From: Nannocystis bainbridge
Lineage (GTDB): Bacteria; Myxococcota_A; Polyangia; Nannocystales; Nannocystaceae
Direction of reading: 5' to 3'
DNA length: 64,000 nt
NCBI RefSeq assembly: GCF_028368995.1
Contig: NZ_JAQNDL010000003.1
Coordinates: forward strand, 1,426,001 to 1,490,000
The notes below the pieces were generated by a model. The model was not told the origin of the DNA. It did not search any database and saw nothing but the letters and a program-made list of their open reading frames with translations. Every line of letters starts with the position of its first letter. Position 1 is the stretch's first letter. Position numbers and translations under genes: made by a program. This document shows positions 1 through 8,223 of the stretch, piece by piece.

Positions 1-115
1 CCGCCTGCGCCGCGCCGCCGACGGAGACGCAGTCCGCCGCGCCGTCAAGCACTTCGAGCTCCCGCCGGGCGTCGCCGTCGTCGAGGGCGGCGAGCTGGCG
101 GAATTCGGCCCCTGA
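1..115 (+). CDS. C-terminal fragment of an unknown protein
   Basis: An open frame enters from the left edge in the frame of position 2 and ends at TGA 113-115. It encodes about 37 residues ending in GGELAEFGP. The codons have G or C at almost every third position, like the real genes of this window. No domain can be assigned from so short a piece. The next gene begins about 60 bases downstream on the same strand, so the two could be cotranscribed. Confidence 0.5.
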   Translation, partial: RLRRAADGDAVRRAVKHFELPPGVAVVEGGELAEFGP

Positions 116-178
116 GGCGTGGTCACACGCGTGTGCCTTCTTGTGCGGCCGGCGCTCGCTGGTCAAGCTGCTCGAGCC

Positions 179-574
179 ATGACAGAGCCCCAAGCCTCCA
201 GCCCCTGGCCGCGACGCGTCGGCATCGCCCTCTCCGTCCTCCCGGTCGCCATGCTGCTCTTCAGCGCGTCGGCCAAGCTCGGCTCCAACCCCGAGGCCGT
301 CGCCGGCTTCAAGGCGATGGGCTACCCCGACGGCGCGCTGCTGAAGCTCGGCATCATCGAGCTGGTCGCCACCATCCTCTACGCCATCCCGGCCACCGCC
401 GTCCTCGGCGCGATCCTCGTGACCGGCTACCTCGGCGGCGCCGTCGACGTGCACGTCCGCGGCGGCGACGAGCTCGGCAAGATCTTGTTCCCCGTGATCC
501 TCGGCGTCATCGCCTGGGCCGGCCTCTACCTCCGCGACCCTCGCCTCCGCGCCCTCCTGCCGATCAAGCGGTGA
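179..574 (+). CDS. DoxX-like small membrane protein
   Basis: This encodes 131 residues with four hydrophobic segments and the pattern of the DoxX/DoxX_2 superfamily: a first helix ending in FSASAKL, then the short segment GFKAMGYPDG, and a helix starting LGIIELVATILYAIP. Members are small four-helix inner-membrane proteins with mostly unknown roles; some are linked to quinone or thiol redox. I prefer ATG 179 because the residues from an earlier ATG (119) are not membrane-like and the usual family N-terminus is a few polar residues before helix one. It ends in Arg/Pro-rich LRALLPIKR. No operon partner is evident. Confidence 0.72.
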   Translation: MTEPQASSPWPRRVGIALSVLPVAMLLFSASAKLGSNPEAVAGFKAMGYPDGALLKLGIIELVATILYAIPATAVLGAILVTGYLGGAVDVHVRGGDELGKILFPVILGVIAWAGLYLRDPRLRALLPIKR

Positions 575-1020
575 TCCACCGCCGCGGCGAGCTCCTCCCC
601 CGAGCTCGCCCGCATCGCTCGAATTGCGGACCCGCGGCTTCGAAGAGTTTCCTCGCCCCGCGCATCGTGCTCGCAGCATCGCGAGCCCGCTCGTCACGAA
701 CCCGCCGCCTCCGCGAGCCCCTCGCCCGGCGCATCGTGCTCGCGGCATTGCGAGCGAGCTCGCTCGCTGCCTCCGTGCCGAGCTCGGCGGAATCACTGCA
801 TCCTCGACTCGAGCCGCAGCTTCCTTCTCGAGCAACTTCGCCCTCGTGCGAGCTCGACCTCGGCTGCCCCCACCTGTCCGCCCGGGCTCCTGCGTCATGC
901 CGGCCGCGCTCGCGAACTGCACGCACGACAGCCCTGTCAGGCTCCATGCGCCTGCGATCCGGCCCTGGGACAATTTCTCAATGATCCCGCCATGGCACGA
1001 GCCTCGCTTAGGGGCCGGGC
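575..1020. other. Intergenic region with a degenerate direct repeat, no gene seen
   Basis: No frame here looks coding. The stretch is rich in GCTCGC and GAGCTCG words. An imperfect 33-base direct repeat beginning CGCATCGTGCTCGC lies at 661-693 and 730-762. Similar GAGCGCATCGTG-containing DNA reappears near 31780, suggesting a dispersed low-complexity family. Confidence 0.5.
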
Positions 1021-1989
1021 ATGACCCGCACCGTCCTCACCGTCGCCTCGCTCCTGCTCGCCCCCGCCCTGCTCGCCTGTGACAGCAAGCCCGAGCCGGG
1101 CGACGACACCGGCAACATCGCTGCCAGCGAGGGCACCGACAGCGACGGCACCGACAGCGACGGCACCGAGGGCACCGCGAGCCCCGGGGACCCGACCGAG
1201 GGCACCGGCACCGGCACCGAGGGCGAGGGCACCACCACTGGTAACGTCGAGGAGGCCGTCTGCACCCCGGAGATCGTCGGCGACGCCCGGACCTGCGAGG
1301 GCGGCACCCAGTTCTGCAGCACCGACTTCGCCGTGCCCGACGCCAAGTACTTCTGGGGCCCCTGCCTCGCCGCCCCCGTCTGCCAGCCCGGTGAGGAGCA
1401 GGGCTGCAACACCTGCGAGCTGCGGGCCGACGGCGTGCCCGAGTGGGTCGACACCTGCGACGAGGGCGGCACCACCACCCCGCTCGTCCTCAACTTCGGC
1501 GCCGACCCGGTCCGTTACGCCAGCTCGGCCGCCGACTTCGACCTCGGCCCGGCCTGCGGCGCCACCGACTGGCCGACCGCCACCACCCCGTGGCTCGCCT
1601 TCGACCGCGACAGCTCCGGCGCCATCGAGGCCGGCCGCGAGCTGTTCGGCAGCGCCACCGTCCTGCGCGCCGGCGGCCTGGCCGACAACGGCTTCACCGC
1701 CCTCGCCGAGCTCGACCAGGATCGCGACGGCAAGATCTCCGCCAGCGACCCCGCCTTCGCCCGCCTCCTCCTGTGGGCCGACCACGACGCCGACCGCCGC
1801 TCGACCGCGTGGGAGCTGACCCCCATCACCTCCGCCGGCATCGTCGCCATCGGCCTCACCTACCGCAACGACTCGCGCTGCGACGGCCGCTCCAACTGCG
1901 AGATCGAACGCGCCGCCTTCACCTACCGCGACGCCCTCGGCCGCGAGAGCGTCGGCGAGATCGTCGACGTCCACCTGTCCTGCCAGTGA
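1021..1989 (+). CDS. Secreted lipoprotein with EF-hand-like calcium loops
   Basis: This encodes 322 residues. The N-terminus is a lipoprotein signal peptide with lipobox LLAC (Cys20). Next comes an Asp/Gly/Thr-rich linker (EGTDSDGTDSDGTEGT) typical of myxobacterial surface lipoproteins, then a cysteine-rich segment with paired Cys. The C-terminal half holds two EF-hand-like loops, DRDSSGAIEAGRE and DQDRDGKISASDP, followed by ADHDADRRSTAWE, a DxDxDG layout that suggests calcium binding. A stable hairpin follows the stop. The function is unknown; calcium binding is inferred only from the loops. Confidence 0.8.
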   Translation: MTRTVLTVASLLLAPALLACDSKPEPGDDTGNIAASEGTDSDGTDSDGTEGTASPGDPTEGTGTGTEGEGTTTGNVEEAVCTPEIVGDARTCEGGTQFCSTDFAVPDAKYFWGPCLAAPVCQPGEEQGCNTCELRADGVPEWVDTCDEGGTTTPLVLNFGADPVRYASSAADFDLGPACGATDWPTATTPWLAFDRDSSGAIEAGRELFGSATVLRAGGLADNGFTALAELDQDRDGKISASDPAFARLLLWADHDADRRSTAWELTPITSAGIVAIGLTYRNDSRCDGRSNCEIERAAFTYRDALGRESVGEIVDVHLSCQ

Positions 1990-2538
1990 GCCTCACCGAG
2001 GCCCTCTGACGACCGCGCCGGCCCCCGCCTGCGCGGTCGTCGACGTCTGGCCCCACGACGCGGGCGGCGAATCTCGCCATCCACGGTCGCGCTGCGATCG
2101 TCGCGTCCCGGCGATCGCCGCCCGGCGGACTCGCTAGAATCACGGCGCGGCGTCGATCGACACCCCGCGAACTCGCTGCGAATCAATCCGCGCGGCGTCG
2201 AGTTCTCGCCCACGAGCTCGTGGTCTTCGAGGCCCCTCGCCAGCTGCTGTCACATGCACCTTCGGACATGCCCGAAGGGTCATGTCTCGTCATGACCTCA
2301 CCCCGCCCCGGACCGCGGCGCCTCGATCGCCGGCCCGGTCGAGCCCGCCGGGCCGCCCCCGCCTGGCCCCTCGCTGCCCGCGCGACCGCGCGCCCCGCGG
2401 CGAACCTGTCCGAAGGGCCATCCTTTCCCATCCTCGCCCGAGGCCGGTTTGGGGCCCCTGTGCCACCGGGGCGGCCCGCGCGGGCTCCGCCGTCGTTGCA
2501 CGGGCCCCGCGGCGGGCGTAGGCTTGCGACACTCCACC
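1990..2538. other. Intergenic region with GGACATG-type repeats
   Basis: No convincing gene. Apart from the hairpin at 2011-2038, it holds a short cluster of the window's palindromic repeat family at about 2248-2295 (CACATG, TTCGGACATG, GGTCATGTC). The rest is high-GC with no clear promoter. Confidence 0.45.
2011..2038 (+). terminator. Hairpin after the lipoprotein gene
   Basis: GACCGCGC at 2011-2018 pairs perfectly with GCGCGGTC at 2031-2038 across a 12-base loop, 22 bases after the stop codon. No T run follows, so it could be a Rho-assisted terminator or an mRNA-stabilising hairpin. Confidence 0.5.
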
Positions 2539-3264
2539 ATGTTTCTCGGCATTCGACGCGCGATCTCCCTCCTCCTGCTGAGCCTCTACTTCTGGAATTT
2601 CCTGCTCGTCGCCCTGGTGGGCCCGGAGGACCTGTACGCCTGCTACGCCGCCCTGGCCGCGGTCTACGGGGTCGCCTTCGTCGGCGTCGCCGCCGAGTGG
2701 TTCTGGGCCCGGTGGTTTGCCATCGGCCTCGGCCAGTTCGGGGCCTTCTCGCTGCTGGCGCTGCCGCAGACGGGGCCCGAGCCGTCGCTGCTGGTGTTCG
2801 GCATCTCGCACGTCCTGGTCGCGCTGTTCCTCGGCGGTGAGGGCATGGCCGCCCGCTACGAGCGGAGCGAGGCCTGCGTCGAGCGTTACAACTTCCAGGA
2901 GGAGTCGCTGATCCTGCTCCGCCGCTCGATCAAGTCGGCGGGCATGTCGCTGCCCTTCCTCATCCTCTTCACCCTCGCCCCGCGGCAGGACGCCCTGCAC
3001 CTGACGGCGCTCGGCCTCGGCGTCGCCGCCCTGGTCGGCCTGATCCGTCGCCGCACCTGGGCCCTGTTCGCCGCCGCCGGCGCGGGCGCGATCGCCCTGG
3101 GCGACGGCCTCGGCCTGTTCGGCGCCCCGACCCACGGCTACTTCCTCACCACCCCGAGCGGCAGCCTGATCCTCCACGGCCCCGGCTTCGCCCTGCTCGC
3201 CTCGCTCATGCTGCTGGTGCCCCTCGCGTTCGCCCGCCCGATCGCCCGCTGGCTGCGCGCTTGA
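2539..3264 (+). CDS. Polytopic inner-membrane protein of unknown function
   Basis: This encodes 241 residues. Hydrophobic segments cover most of the chain: residues about 8-25, 33-50, 55-75 and 80-97, then a charged stretch with RYERSEACVERYNFQEES, then several more helices to the Arg-containing end RPIARWLRA. ATG 2539 (MFLGIRRAIS) is chosen because it gives a basic N-terminus directly before helix one; the longer frame upstream adds Arg-rich sequence that looks non-coding. No family is recognised. A strong terminator follows at 3304-3332, so transcription probably ends here. Confidence 0.75.
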   Translation: MFLGIRRAISLLLLSLYFWNFLLVALVGPEDLYACYAALAAVYGVAFVGVAAEWFWARWFAIGLGQFGAFSLLALPQTGPEPSLLVFGISHVLVALFLGGEGMAARYERSEACVERYNFQEESLILLRRSIKSAGMSLPFLILFTLAPRQDALHLTALGLGVAALVGLIRRRTWALFAAAGAGAIALGDGLGLFGAPTHGYFLTTPSGSLILHGPGFALLASLMLLVPLAFARPIARWLRA

Positions 3265-3303
3265 GGCGGCCGGCTCGCGCCGGTCTCTTCAGACATGAAT
3301 GTT

Positions 3304-3332
3304 GGGCCAGGTCTCTTGGGACCTGGCCCTTT
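3304..3332 (+). terminator. Intrinsic terminator
   Basis: GGGCCAGGTC (3304-3313) pairs perfectly with GACCTGGCCC (3320-3329) around loop TCTTGG, followed by TTT. The stem contains the CAGGTC-GACCTG relative of the window's palindrome family. It separates the membrane protein from the sterol operon. Confidence 0.8.
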
Positions 3333-3462
3333 GTACATGGGGCGGCAGCGCCCCGCAGATAACTACCCGGACGTCACGTGTCTGGGGGCGCGGGCCCACG
3401 CGCCCGACCGGAGGTTTCTGCCTCATTGATTCGCGAGACACGCGCCGCTACCGTGTGCGGCC

Positions 3463-4971
3463 GTGGGCGCTCGCTTTCCTTTCCCTTCGTTTCCGCGTGG
3501 TTGGTTCGTCATCGGCTTCCCCGAGGACATCGCTCCCGGGCAGGTCAAGACCCTCCGTTACTTCGCGGAGGACATCGTCGTGTTCCGCACCGAGTCGGGC
3601 GTGCTGTCGGCGGTCGACAAGACCTGCCCGCACCTCGGCGCCCACCTCGGCGGCGGCCACGTCAAGGGTGAGTGCCTGCGCTGCCCGTTCCACGACTGGG
3701 GCTTCCGCACCGACGGCGTCGTCGTCGACGTCCCGTACGCGCCGAAGATCCCGGCCAAGGCCGCGGTCAAGACCTGGCACATCCGCGAGCAGAACGGCGT
3801 GATCCTGGCCTGGTACTGCCCCAAGGGCGAAGCCCCGGCCTACGAGGTCCCGGTGCTCGACGAGGAGGGCTGGACCGGCAACAAGACCGTGCGATGGGTC
3901 GTGCGCTCGCACCCGCAGGAGGTCGCCGAGAACACCGTCGACTGCTCGCACCTCGGCCCGGTCCACCACGTCGGCCGCACCGACGTGCTCTCGGTCGAGC
4001 AGGAGGGCCACTTCATGCGCGTCGTCCTCCAGATGGAGGCCTCGGGCGCGCCGATCGACATGCCCGACGAGTTCAACGACGTCCAGCTCGACGTCAAGCT
4101 GTACGGCATCGGCCACATCGTCTCGTCGACCACCGTGCTTACCTCGGACATGCAAACGCGCCAGCGGATCTACCCGACCCCGATCGACGAGGACACGATC
4201 GCGATCTTCGGCGTCAGCAACATCCGGCAGATGGCGGACGAGGGCTACACCCGCGAGATCGAGGACATCTTTTACCGGGCGTTCTTGGCCGACTTCCCCA
4301 AGGACTTCCCGATCTGGGAGAACAAGGCCTACCTCGACAAGCCGATGCTCGCCGGCGGAGACGGCCCGATCGGTCGCTACCGCCGCTGGTGCCGCCAGTT
4401 CTACGACTACCCCGAGGCCGCCCCCGCGCAGCCCGCCGCCGCCGCTGCCGCGCAACCGCTGGCCGCGCCCGTCACCGCGATCGCCAAGCTCAAGGGCTGG
4501 CTGCGCAACCTGGCCCAGGCCCCGGCCGCCAACGGCAACGGCGACAACAACAGCGGCAGCAACAACGACGCCGGCCTCGACGCCCACCTGATCGACCTCG
4601 GCCCCCGCAAGCCGCGAGCCGTCGCCGCCACCAGCAAGTTCGCCTCGGTCGGCGACTACTTCGACAGCCTCGAGAAGCGCTTCAACCCGGCCGCCGCCGG
4701 CGACCTGACGGCCGTCATCCAGTGGGTGCTCACCGGCGACAAGGCCTGCACCTACTTCGCCGAGATCAAGGACGGCAACGTCCAGCGCGTCGCCGGCACC
4801 CACCCGGCGCCGACGATCACCATCGAGATGTCGGCCGACGACTACCTGCTCATGATCAACGGCGAGCTCAACGGCGCTCGCGCCTTCTCGACCGGCCGCG
4901 GGCGCCTGCGCGGCCCCGTGCGCCTGGCGATGAAGATGCAGCGCCTGTTCCCGCTCGAGGCCGCGGTCTGA
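3463..4971 (+). CDS. Rieske sterol oxygenase fused to an SCP2 sterol carrier domain
   Basis: This encodes 502 residues and starts at GTG 3463. Residues 1-120 form a Rieske [2Fe-2S] domain with Cys55-x-His57 and Cys74-x2-His77. The catalytic part contains an EN-x2-D160-x2-H163 motif followed by HH168-169, the mononuclear iron site of Rieske oxygenases. The closest pattern I know is the Neverland/DAF-36 cholesterol 7-desaturase type; the bacterial C-4 sterol demethylase oxygenase SdmA is the alternative. After an Ala/Pro and Gly/Asn linker (about 330-370), the C-terminal 120 residues (from VGDYFDSLEKRF) match an SCP2 lipid carrier domain with IEMSADDYLLMINGELNG. The fusion suggests that substrate sterol is delivered in cis. 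The stop is 2 bases before the sterol-desaturase gene, so the two are surely cotranscribed. Substrate and reaction are inferred. Confidence 0.87.
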   Translation: MGARFPFPSFPRGWFVIGFPEDIAPGQVKTLRYFAEDIVVFRTESGVLSAVDKTCPHLGAHLGGGHVKGECLRCPFHDWGFRTDGVVVDVPYAPKIPAKAAVKTWHIREQNGVILAWYCPKGEAPAYEVPVLDEEGWTGNKTVRWVVRSHPQEVAENTVDCSHLGPVHHVGRTDVLSVEQEGHFMRVVLQMEASGAPIDMPDEFNDVQLDVKLYGIGHIVSSTTVLTSDMQTRQRIYPTPIDEDTIAIFGVSNIRQMADEGYTREIEDIFYRAFLADFPKDFPIWENKAYLDKPMLAGGDGPIGRYRRWCRQFYDYPEAAPAQPAAAAAAQPLAAPVTAIAKLKGWLRNLAQAPAANGNGDNNSGSNNDAGLDAHLIDLGPRKPRAVAATSKFASVGDYFDSLEKRFNPAAAGDLTAVIQWVLTGDKACTYFAEIKDGNVQRVAGTHPAPTITIEMSADDYLLMINGELNGARAFSTGRGRLRGPVRLAMKMQRLFPLEAAV

Positions 4972-4973
4972 AC

Positions 4974-5768
4974 ATGGACGAGCTCCTGCGCTGGCTGGCC
5001 CTCGCGTTCTGGTCGATCGTCGGCGGCCTCGTCATCGTCTGGGGCGTCGCCGGCTACTACCACGTCCGCTACTACGTCCTCCGCCGCCACGAGCCCGAGA
5101 CCTGGAAGTGCCAGCCCCGGCGCTGGCTACGGCCCGAGCAGCAGCGCCAGGCGATGCGGCTGACGACCATGAACATGACGATCGGCGGGCTGCTGTCGGG
5201 CACCTTCATCTGGTGCCTCGACCGCGGCCTGCCGACCGGCCTCTACTTCGACTTCGCCGAGCGCGGCTGGGCGTGGTTCCTCTTCAGCAGCGCCGCCTTC
5301 TTCCTGCTGGTCGACCTGCTGGCCTACTACGCCCACCGGGCGATGCACCACAAGCGGGTGTTCCGCCACGTCCACGCGTGGCACCACCGCTACGTCGCCA
5401 CCACCCCGTTCGTCGTCACGGCGATGCACCCGGCCGAGTTCTTGACCTTCCAGGCGGTCACCTTCTTGCCGATGCTGTTCCTGCCGATCTACTTCCTCAC
5501 GGCGATCGCGGTGTTCGTCTACATCCTGGTGTTCAACATCATCGACCACTCGGGCGTGAAGCTGAGCTCGCGCTGGCCGTGGCAGGGCCCGACCAGCTTC
5601 CACGACGACCACCACGCCCACTTCCACTGCAACTTCGGCCAGTGCCTGCTGCTGTGGGACCGCCTCCACGGCACCCTCCGCCGCAAGAACCGCCGCTACG
5701 GCGCCGACGTCTACGGCGGCCGTGGATCGGGCGGAACCACCGAAGACGAATTCGTCACGTACAAATGA
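4974..5768 (+). CDS. Sterol desaturase / fatty acid hydroxylase family membrane enzyme
   Basis: This encodes 264 residues. It is an integral membrane di-iron enzyme with the three histidine boxes of the ERG3/ERG25/FA2H superfamily: HRAMHH (121-126), HAWHH (134-138) and HDDHH (210-214), the last extended by AHFHCNFG. Hydrophobic helices lie at about 5-28, 66-85, 100-120 and 160-190. Family members desaturate or hydroxylate sterols (C5 desaturase, C4 methyl oxidase) or lipids. Its position directly after the Rieske-SCP2 gene makes a sterol substrate likely. It starts 2 bases after the upstream stop and ends 61 bases before the next gene of the operon. Confidence 0.88.
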   Translation: MDELLRWLALAFWSIVGGLVIVWGVAGYYHVRYYVLRRHEPETWKCQPRRWLRPEQQRQAMRLTTMNMTIGGLLSGTFIWCLDRGLPTGLYFDFAERGWAWFLFSSAAFFLLVDLLAYYAHRAMHHKRVFRHVHAWHHRYVATTPFVVTAMHPAEFLTFQAVTFLPMLFLPIYFLTAIAVFVYILVFNIIDHSGVKLSSRWPWQGPTSFHDDHHAHFHCNFGQCLLLWDRLHGTLRRKNRRYGADVYGGRGSGGTTEDEFVTYK

Positions 5769-5829
5769 CCCCGACGCGGCCCGCTCGCCGCCTCGCCTCG
5801 ACGACCTCCCGCGCCCCGATCGACCTCGC

Positions 5830-6975
5830 ATGCACGCTCCCTGGGACCTCGCCCCGCACCTGCCCTGGCACGTCTTCACCAACCCCGCCGACAAGTGGGC
5901 GACGATGCCGTCGTTCCTGCTCGGCGAGTACCTGTTCTACGCCTGCGCCGCCCTGGCGTTCACCCACGCGTGGAAGCAGGGCGCCGAGCGGCGCAAGCAC
6001 CTGCTCGCGTGGTTCGGCGCGCTGCTGGCCGGCACCGCCAACGACATGATCTTCATGGCCCTGCCGCTGGTCGACAACTTCTGGCAGGCGCAGTCGACGA
6101 TCATGATCACGCCGCGGCTGCCGCTGTACATCCCCTGCGTCTACGTCTGCTTCATGTACTTCCCGACGGTGTCGGTGTGGCGCCTCGGCCTGCCGCCGCT
6201 GGCCCGCGCCGCCCTCACCGGCCTCGCCGGCAGCCTGTTCTACGCCCCCTATGACATCACCGGCGCCAAGTTCCTGTGGTGGACCTGGCACGACAGCGAC
6301 GCCCCGATCGCCAGCCGACTGCTCGGCGCGCCGATCGGCAGCACCATGTGGGTCATCACCTTCGTCGCCGCCTTCTCGTGGCTGCTCGGCAAAGCCACCG
6401 ACCGCGACCCCGCCGTGGCCGGCAAGACGGTCGCCAAGGGCCTCGCGCTGGTGTGCGGCCTCAGCACGCTGCTGATGATGCTGCAGCTCAACGTCCTCCA
6501 GCAGCTCGACGGCGGCGTCCCGGGGCCGATCGGCCTCGTCACCGTGATCGCCCTGTACGGCCTGCTGATCTGGCGCGGAGCCAGGCGCGCCGACCCGGCC
6601 GAGCCGCGCCGCGCCGACCGGATCCTCCACGCCGCGGTGGTCCTCTACTTCACAAGCCTGGCCGTGATCATGGCGACCTTCACGCCCGAGGACCACGTCA
6701 GCGCGAGCATGCACCAGACCTACGGCCAGTGCCACGTCGAGGCCACCGACATCACCGGCCACACCCGCTGGCTTTACGTGTGCGCCGAGGACTTCGACGA
6801 GGACTACTCGTTCGACGGGGTCAAGCTGCCGAGCGACGGCGCCGAGTGGTACACCGTCACCGGCCGCCCGCACACCAGCTACCCGAAGTGGCTGGCCGGC
6901 GTGTCCGGCCTCGGCCTCGCCGGCATCGCCCTCTACTCGTTCCTGCTCGGCCCGCTGCGCCGCCGCCGTCGCTGA
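5830..6975 (+). CDS. Multi-span membrane protein of the sterol operon
   Basis: This encodes 381 residues from ATG 5830 (MHAPWDLAPHLPWHVF); the longer upstream frame overlaps non-coding sequence. Eight or more hydrophobic segments run from residue 25 to about 300. They are followed by a soluble, probably non-cytoplasmic loop with conserved-looking Cys and aromatic residues (YGQCHVEATDITGHTRWLYVC, EDFDEDYSFDG), and a final helix before RRRRR. I do not recognise the family. Tight co-orientation with the Rieske and desaturase genes suggests a role in sterol handling, for example a membrane partner or electron-transfer scaffold. This is inference only. The gene ends in a double-hairpin terminator region shared with the convergent hisC. 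Confidence 0.75.
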   Translation: MHAPWDLAPHLPWHVFTNPADKWATMPSFLLGEYLFYACAALAFTHAWKQGAERRKHLLAWFGALLAGTANDMIFMALPLVDNFWQAQSTIMITPRLPLYIPCVYVCFMYFPTVSVWRLGLPPLARAALTGLAGSLFYAPYDITGAKFLWWTWHDSDAPIASRLLGAPIGSTMWVITFVAAFSWLLGKATDRDPAVAGKTVAKGLALVCGLSTLLMMLQLNVLQQLDGGVPGPIGLVTVIALYGLLIWRGARRADPAEPRRADRILHAAVVLYFTSLAVIMATFTPEDHVSASMHQTYGQCHVEATDITGHTRWLYVCAEDFDEDYSFDGVKLPSDGAEWYTVTGRPHTSYPKWLAGVSGLGLAGIALYSFLLGPLRRRRR

Positions 6976-6987
6976 CGGCTCGCTCTT

Positions 6988-7013
6988 GGGACATGTCACC
7001 CGCGACATGTCCC
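6988..7013. repeat. Palindromic GGACATGT hairpin
   Basis: GGGACATGT (6988-6996) pairs with ACATGTCCC (7005-7013). This is a typical member of the GGACATGTCC family, directly next to the terminator at 7028-7058. Confidence 0.75.
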
Positions 7014-7027
7014 TCGCACCATGCACG

Positions 7028-7058
7028 AAGGGACATGCCCACGAGGGCATGTCCCTTT
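7028..7058. terminator. Bidirectional terminator made from the palindrome family
   Basis: AAGGGACATGCCC (7028-7040) pairs over 13 bases with GGGCATGTCCCTT around loop ACGA, with A residues on the left and TTT on the right. It sits between convergent genes (5830-6975 plus, hisC minus) and so can terminate both. The core words belong to the dispersed repeat family. Confidence 0.8.
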
Positions 7059-7080
7059 CACCATGTCCGCTCTGGGAGCG

Positions 7081-8193
7081 TCAGGTCGCCGCGCCGTAGC
7101 CGGGGATCACCTCGGCGAGCGCCTTGGCCAGCACGTCGAGCTCGGCGTTCGTGCCGACGCCGACGCGCAGGCAGCCGCCCAGGCGCGGCAGGCCCGAGGC
7201 GTCCTTGACCAGGACCCCGCGCTGGGCCAGCTCCAGAGCGACGCGAGTGGCCTCGCCGGGCGGGTCGAGGCGGACGACCGCGAAGTTGGCGGAGGCGGGG
7301 AAGAGCTTGGCCTTGGGGATCTTGCCGAGGATCCCGACCAGCTTCTGCCGCGCCGCCAGGCTGCGGGTCAGCATCGCCTTCTGCACGCCCTCGAACTTGG
7401 TCAGCACCAGCTCGGCGATCGCCTGGCTGGTGGCCGACACGTTGTACGGGTTGCGGACCACGTTGAGCGGCCGCCGCAGCGCCGGCGGGGCCACGCAGTA
7501 GCCGACCCGCAGCGCCGCCAGCCCGATCTTCGACAGCGTCGACATGTAGACCACGTTGTCGGGCAGGCCCGCGCGCCACAGCGACGCCCCCGGCGCGTAC
7601 GAGATGTACGCCTCGTCGAGCACGAACACCGTCCCCGGGTGCTGCGCGATCAGCCGCTCGATCACCGCCGCGTCCCACAGGCTGCTGGTCGGGTTGTTCG
7701 GCCGGGCCAGGAAACACAGCGCCGCGCCAGTGGCGACGTCGAGCGCCTCGTGCAGCAGCGGCTCGTCGAGCTCGAGCTCCTCGGTGAGAGGCACCTCGAG
7801 CACGCCGATCCCGCGGCAGCGCGCCGCGTGGCCGTACATGTGGAAGGTCGGCGTCGGCACGACGAGGAAGCTCGGCTCGCTCGGCCGTCCGCCCAGCGCG
7901 GTCAGCAGGAAGCCGATGATCTCGTCGCTGCCGCAGCCGATCACCACCGCCTCCGGGTCGACCCCGTGGCGCTGGGCCAGCAGCGCCCGCAGCTTGCGCC
8001 CCGACGTGTCGGGATAGCGGGCCAGCTCGATCTGCGCCACCCGCTTGCCGATCTCCTGCATCACCTCCATCGGCCACGGCTCGGCCAGCTCGTTGGACGC
8101 AAGGCGTGCCTTGGCCGGCACTGGCTCGATGTCATATACGTCGAGACCCGCGAGCGCAGGCCGCAGGTGGCGGGTCCATTCAGATGTCGTCAT
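7081..8193 (-). CDS. hisC: Histidinol-phosphate aminotransferase
   Basis: This encodes about 370 residues of a fold-type I PLP aminotransferase converting imidazole-acetol phosphate and glutamate to histidinol phosphate. It shows the family N-terminus with LASNELAEPWP, the RYPDTSGRKLR segment, FLARPNNPTSSLW, VLDEAYISYAP, and the PLP lysine in STLSKIGLAALRVGY near residue 220. It lies 30 bases after hisD, so the pair forms one minus-strand operon. Two ATGs are possible, 8199 and 8193. I favour 8193 because GGAGG at 8202-8206 lies eight bases upstream, and that site is part of a GGACATGTCC-family repeat filling the hisD-hisC gap. Confidence 0.93.
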   Translation of the reverse strand: MTTSEWTRHLRPALAGLDVYDIEPVPAKARLASNELAEPWPMEVMQEIGKRVAQIELARYPDTSGRKLRALLAQRHGVDPEAVVIGCGSDEIIGFLLTALGGRPSEPSFLVVPTPTFHMYGHAARCRGIGVLEVPLTEELELDEPLLHEALDVATGAALCFLARPNNPTSSLWDAAVIERLIAQHPGTVFVLDEAYISYAPGASLWRAGLPDNVVYMSTLSKIGLAALRVGYCVAPPALRRPLNVVRNPYNVSATSQAIAELVLTKFEGVQKAMLTRSLAARQKLVGILGKIPKAKLFPASANFAVVRLDPPGEATRVALELAQRGVLVKDASGLPRLGGCLRVGVGTNAELDVLAKALAEVIPGYGAAT

Positions 8194-8223
8194 GAACATG
8201 TCCTCCGGGTCATGTCTTAAGTG

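Noticed and set aside
937..1974. Long antisense frame over the lipoprotein gene
   Set aside because: It is a high-GC shadow with Gly/Ala/Val-rich, featureless protein. The plus-strand frame has a signal peptide and EF-hand loops. The same reasoning removed the many long antisense frames elsewhere, for example over 24578-25654 and 50021-54061.
3672..5768. Sterol desaturase with a 430-residue N-terminal extension
   Set aside because: The extension is an Arg/Pro-rich out-of-frame reading of the Rieske gene; ATG 4974 gives the family-like protein.
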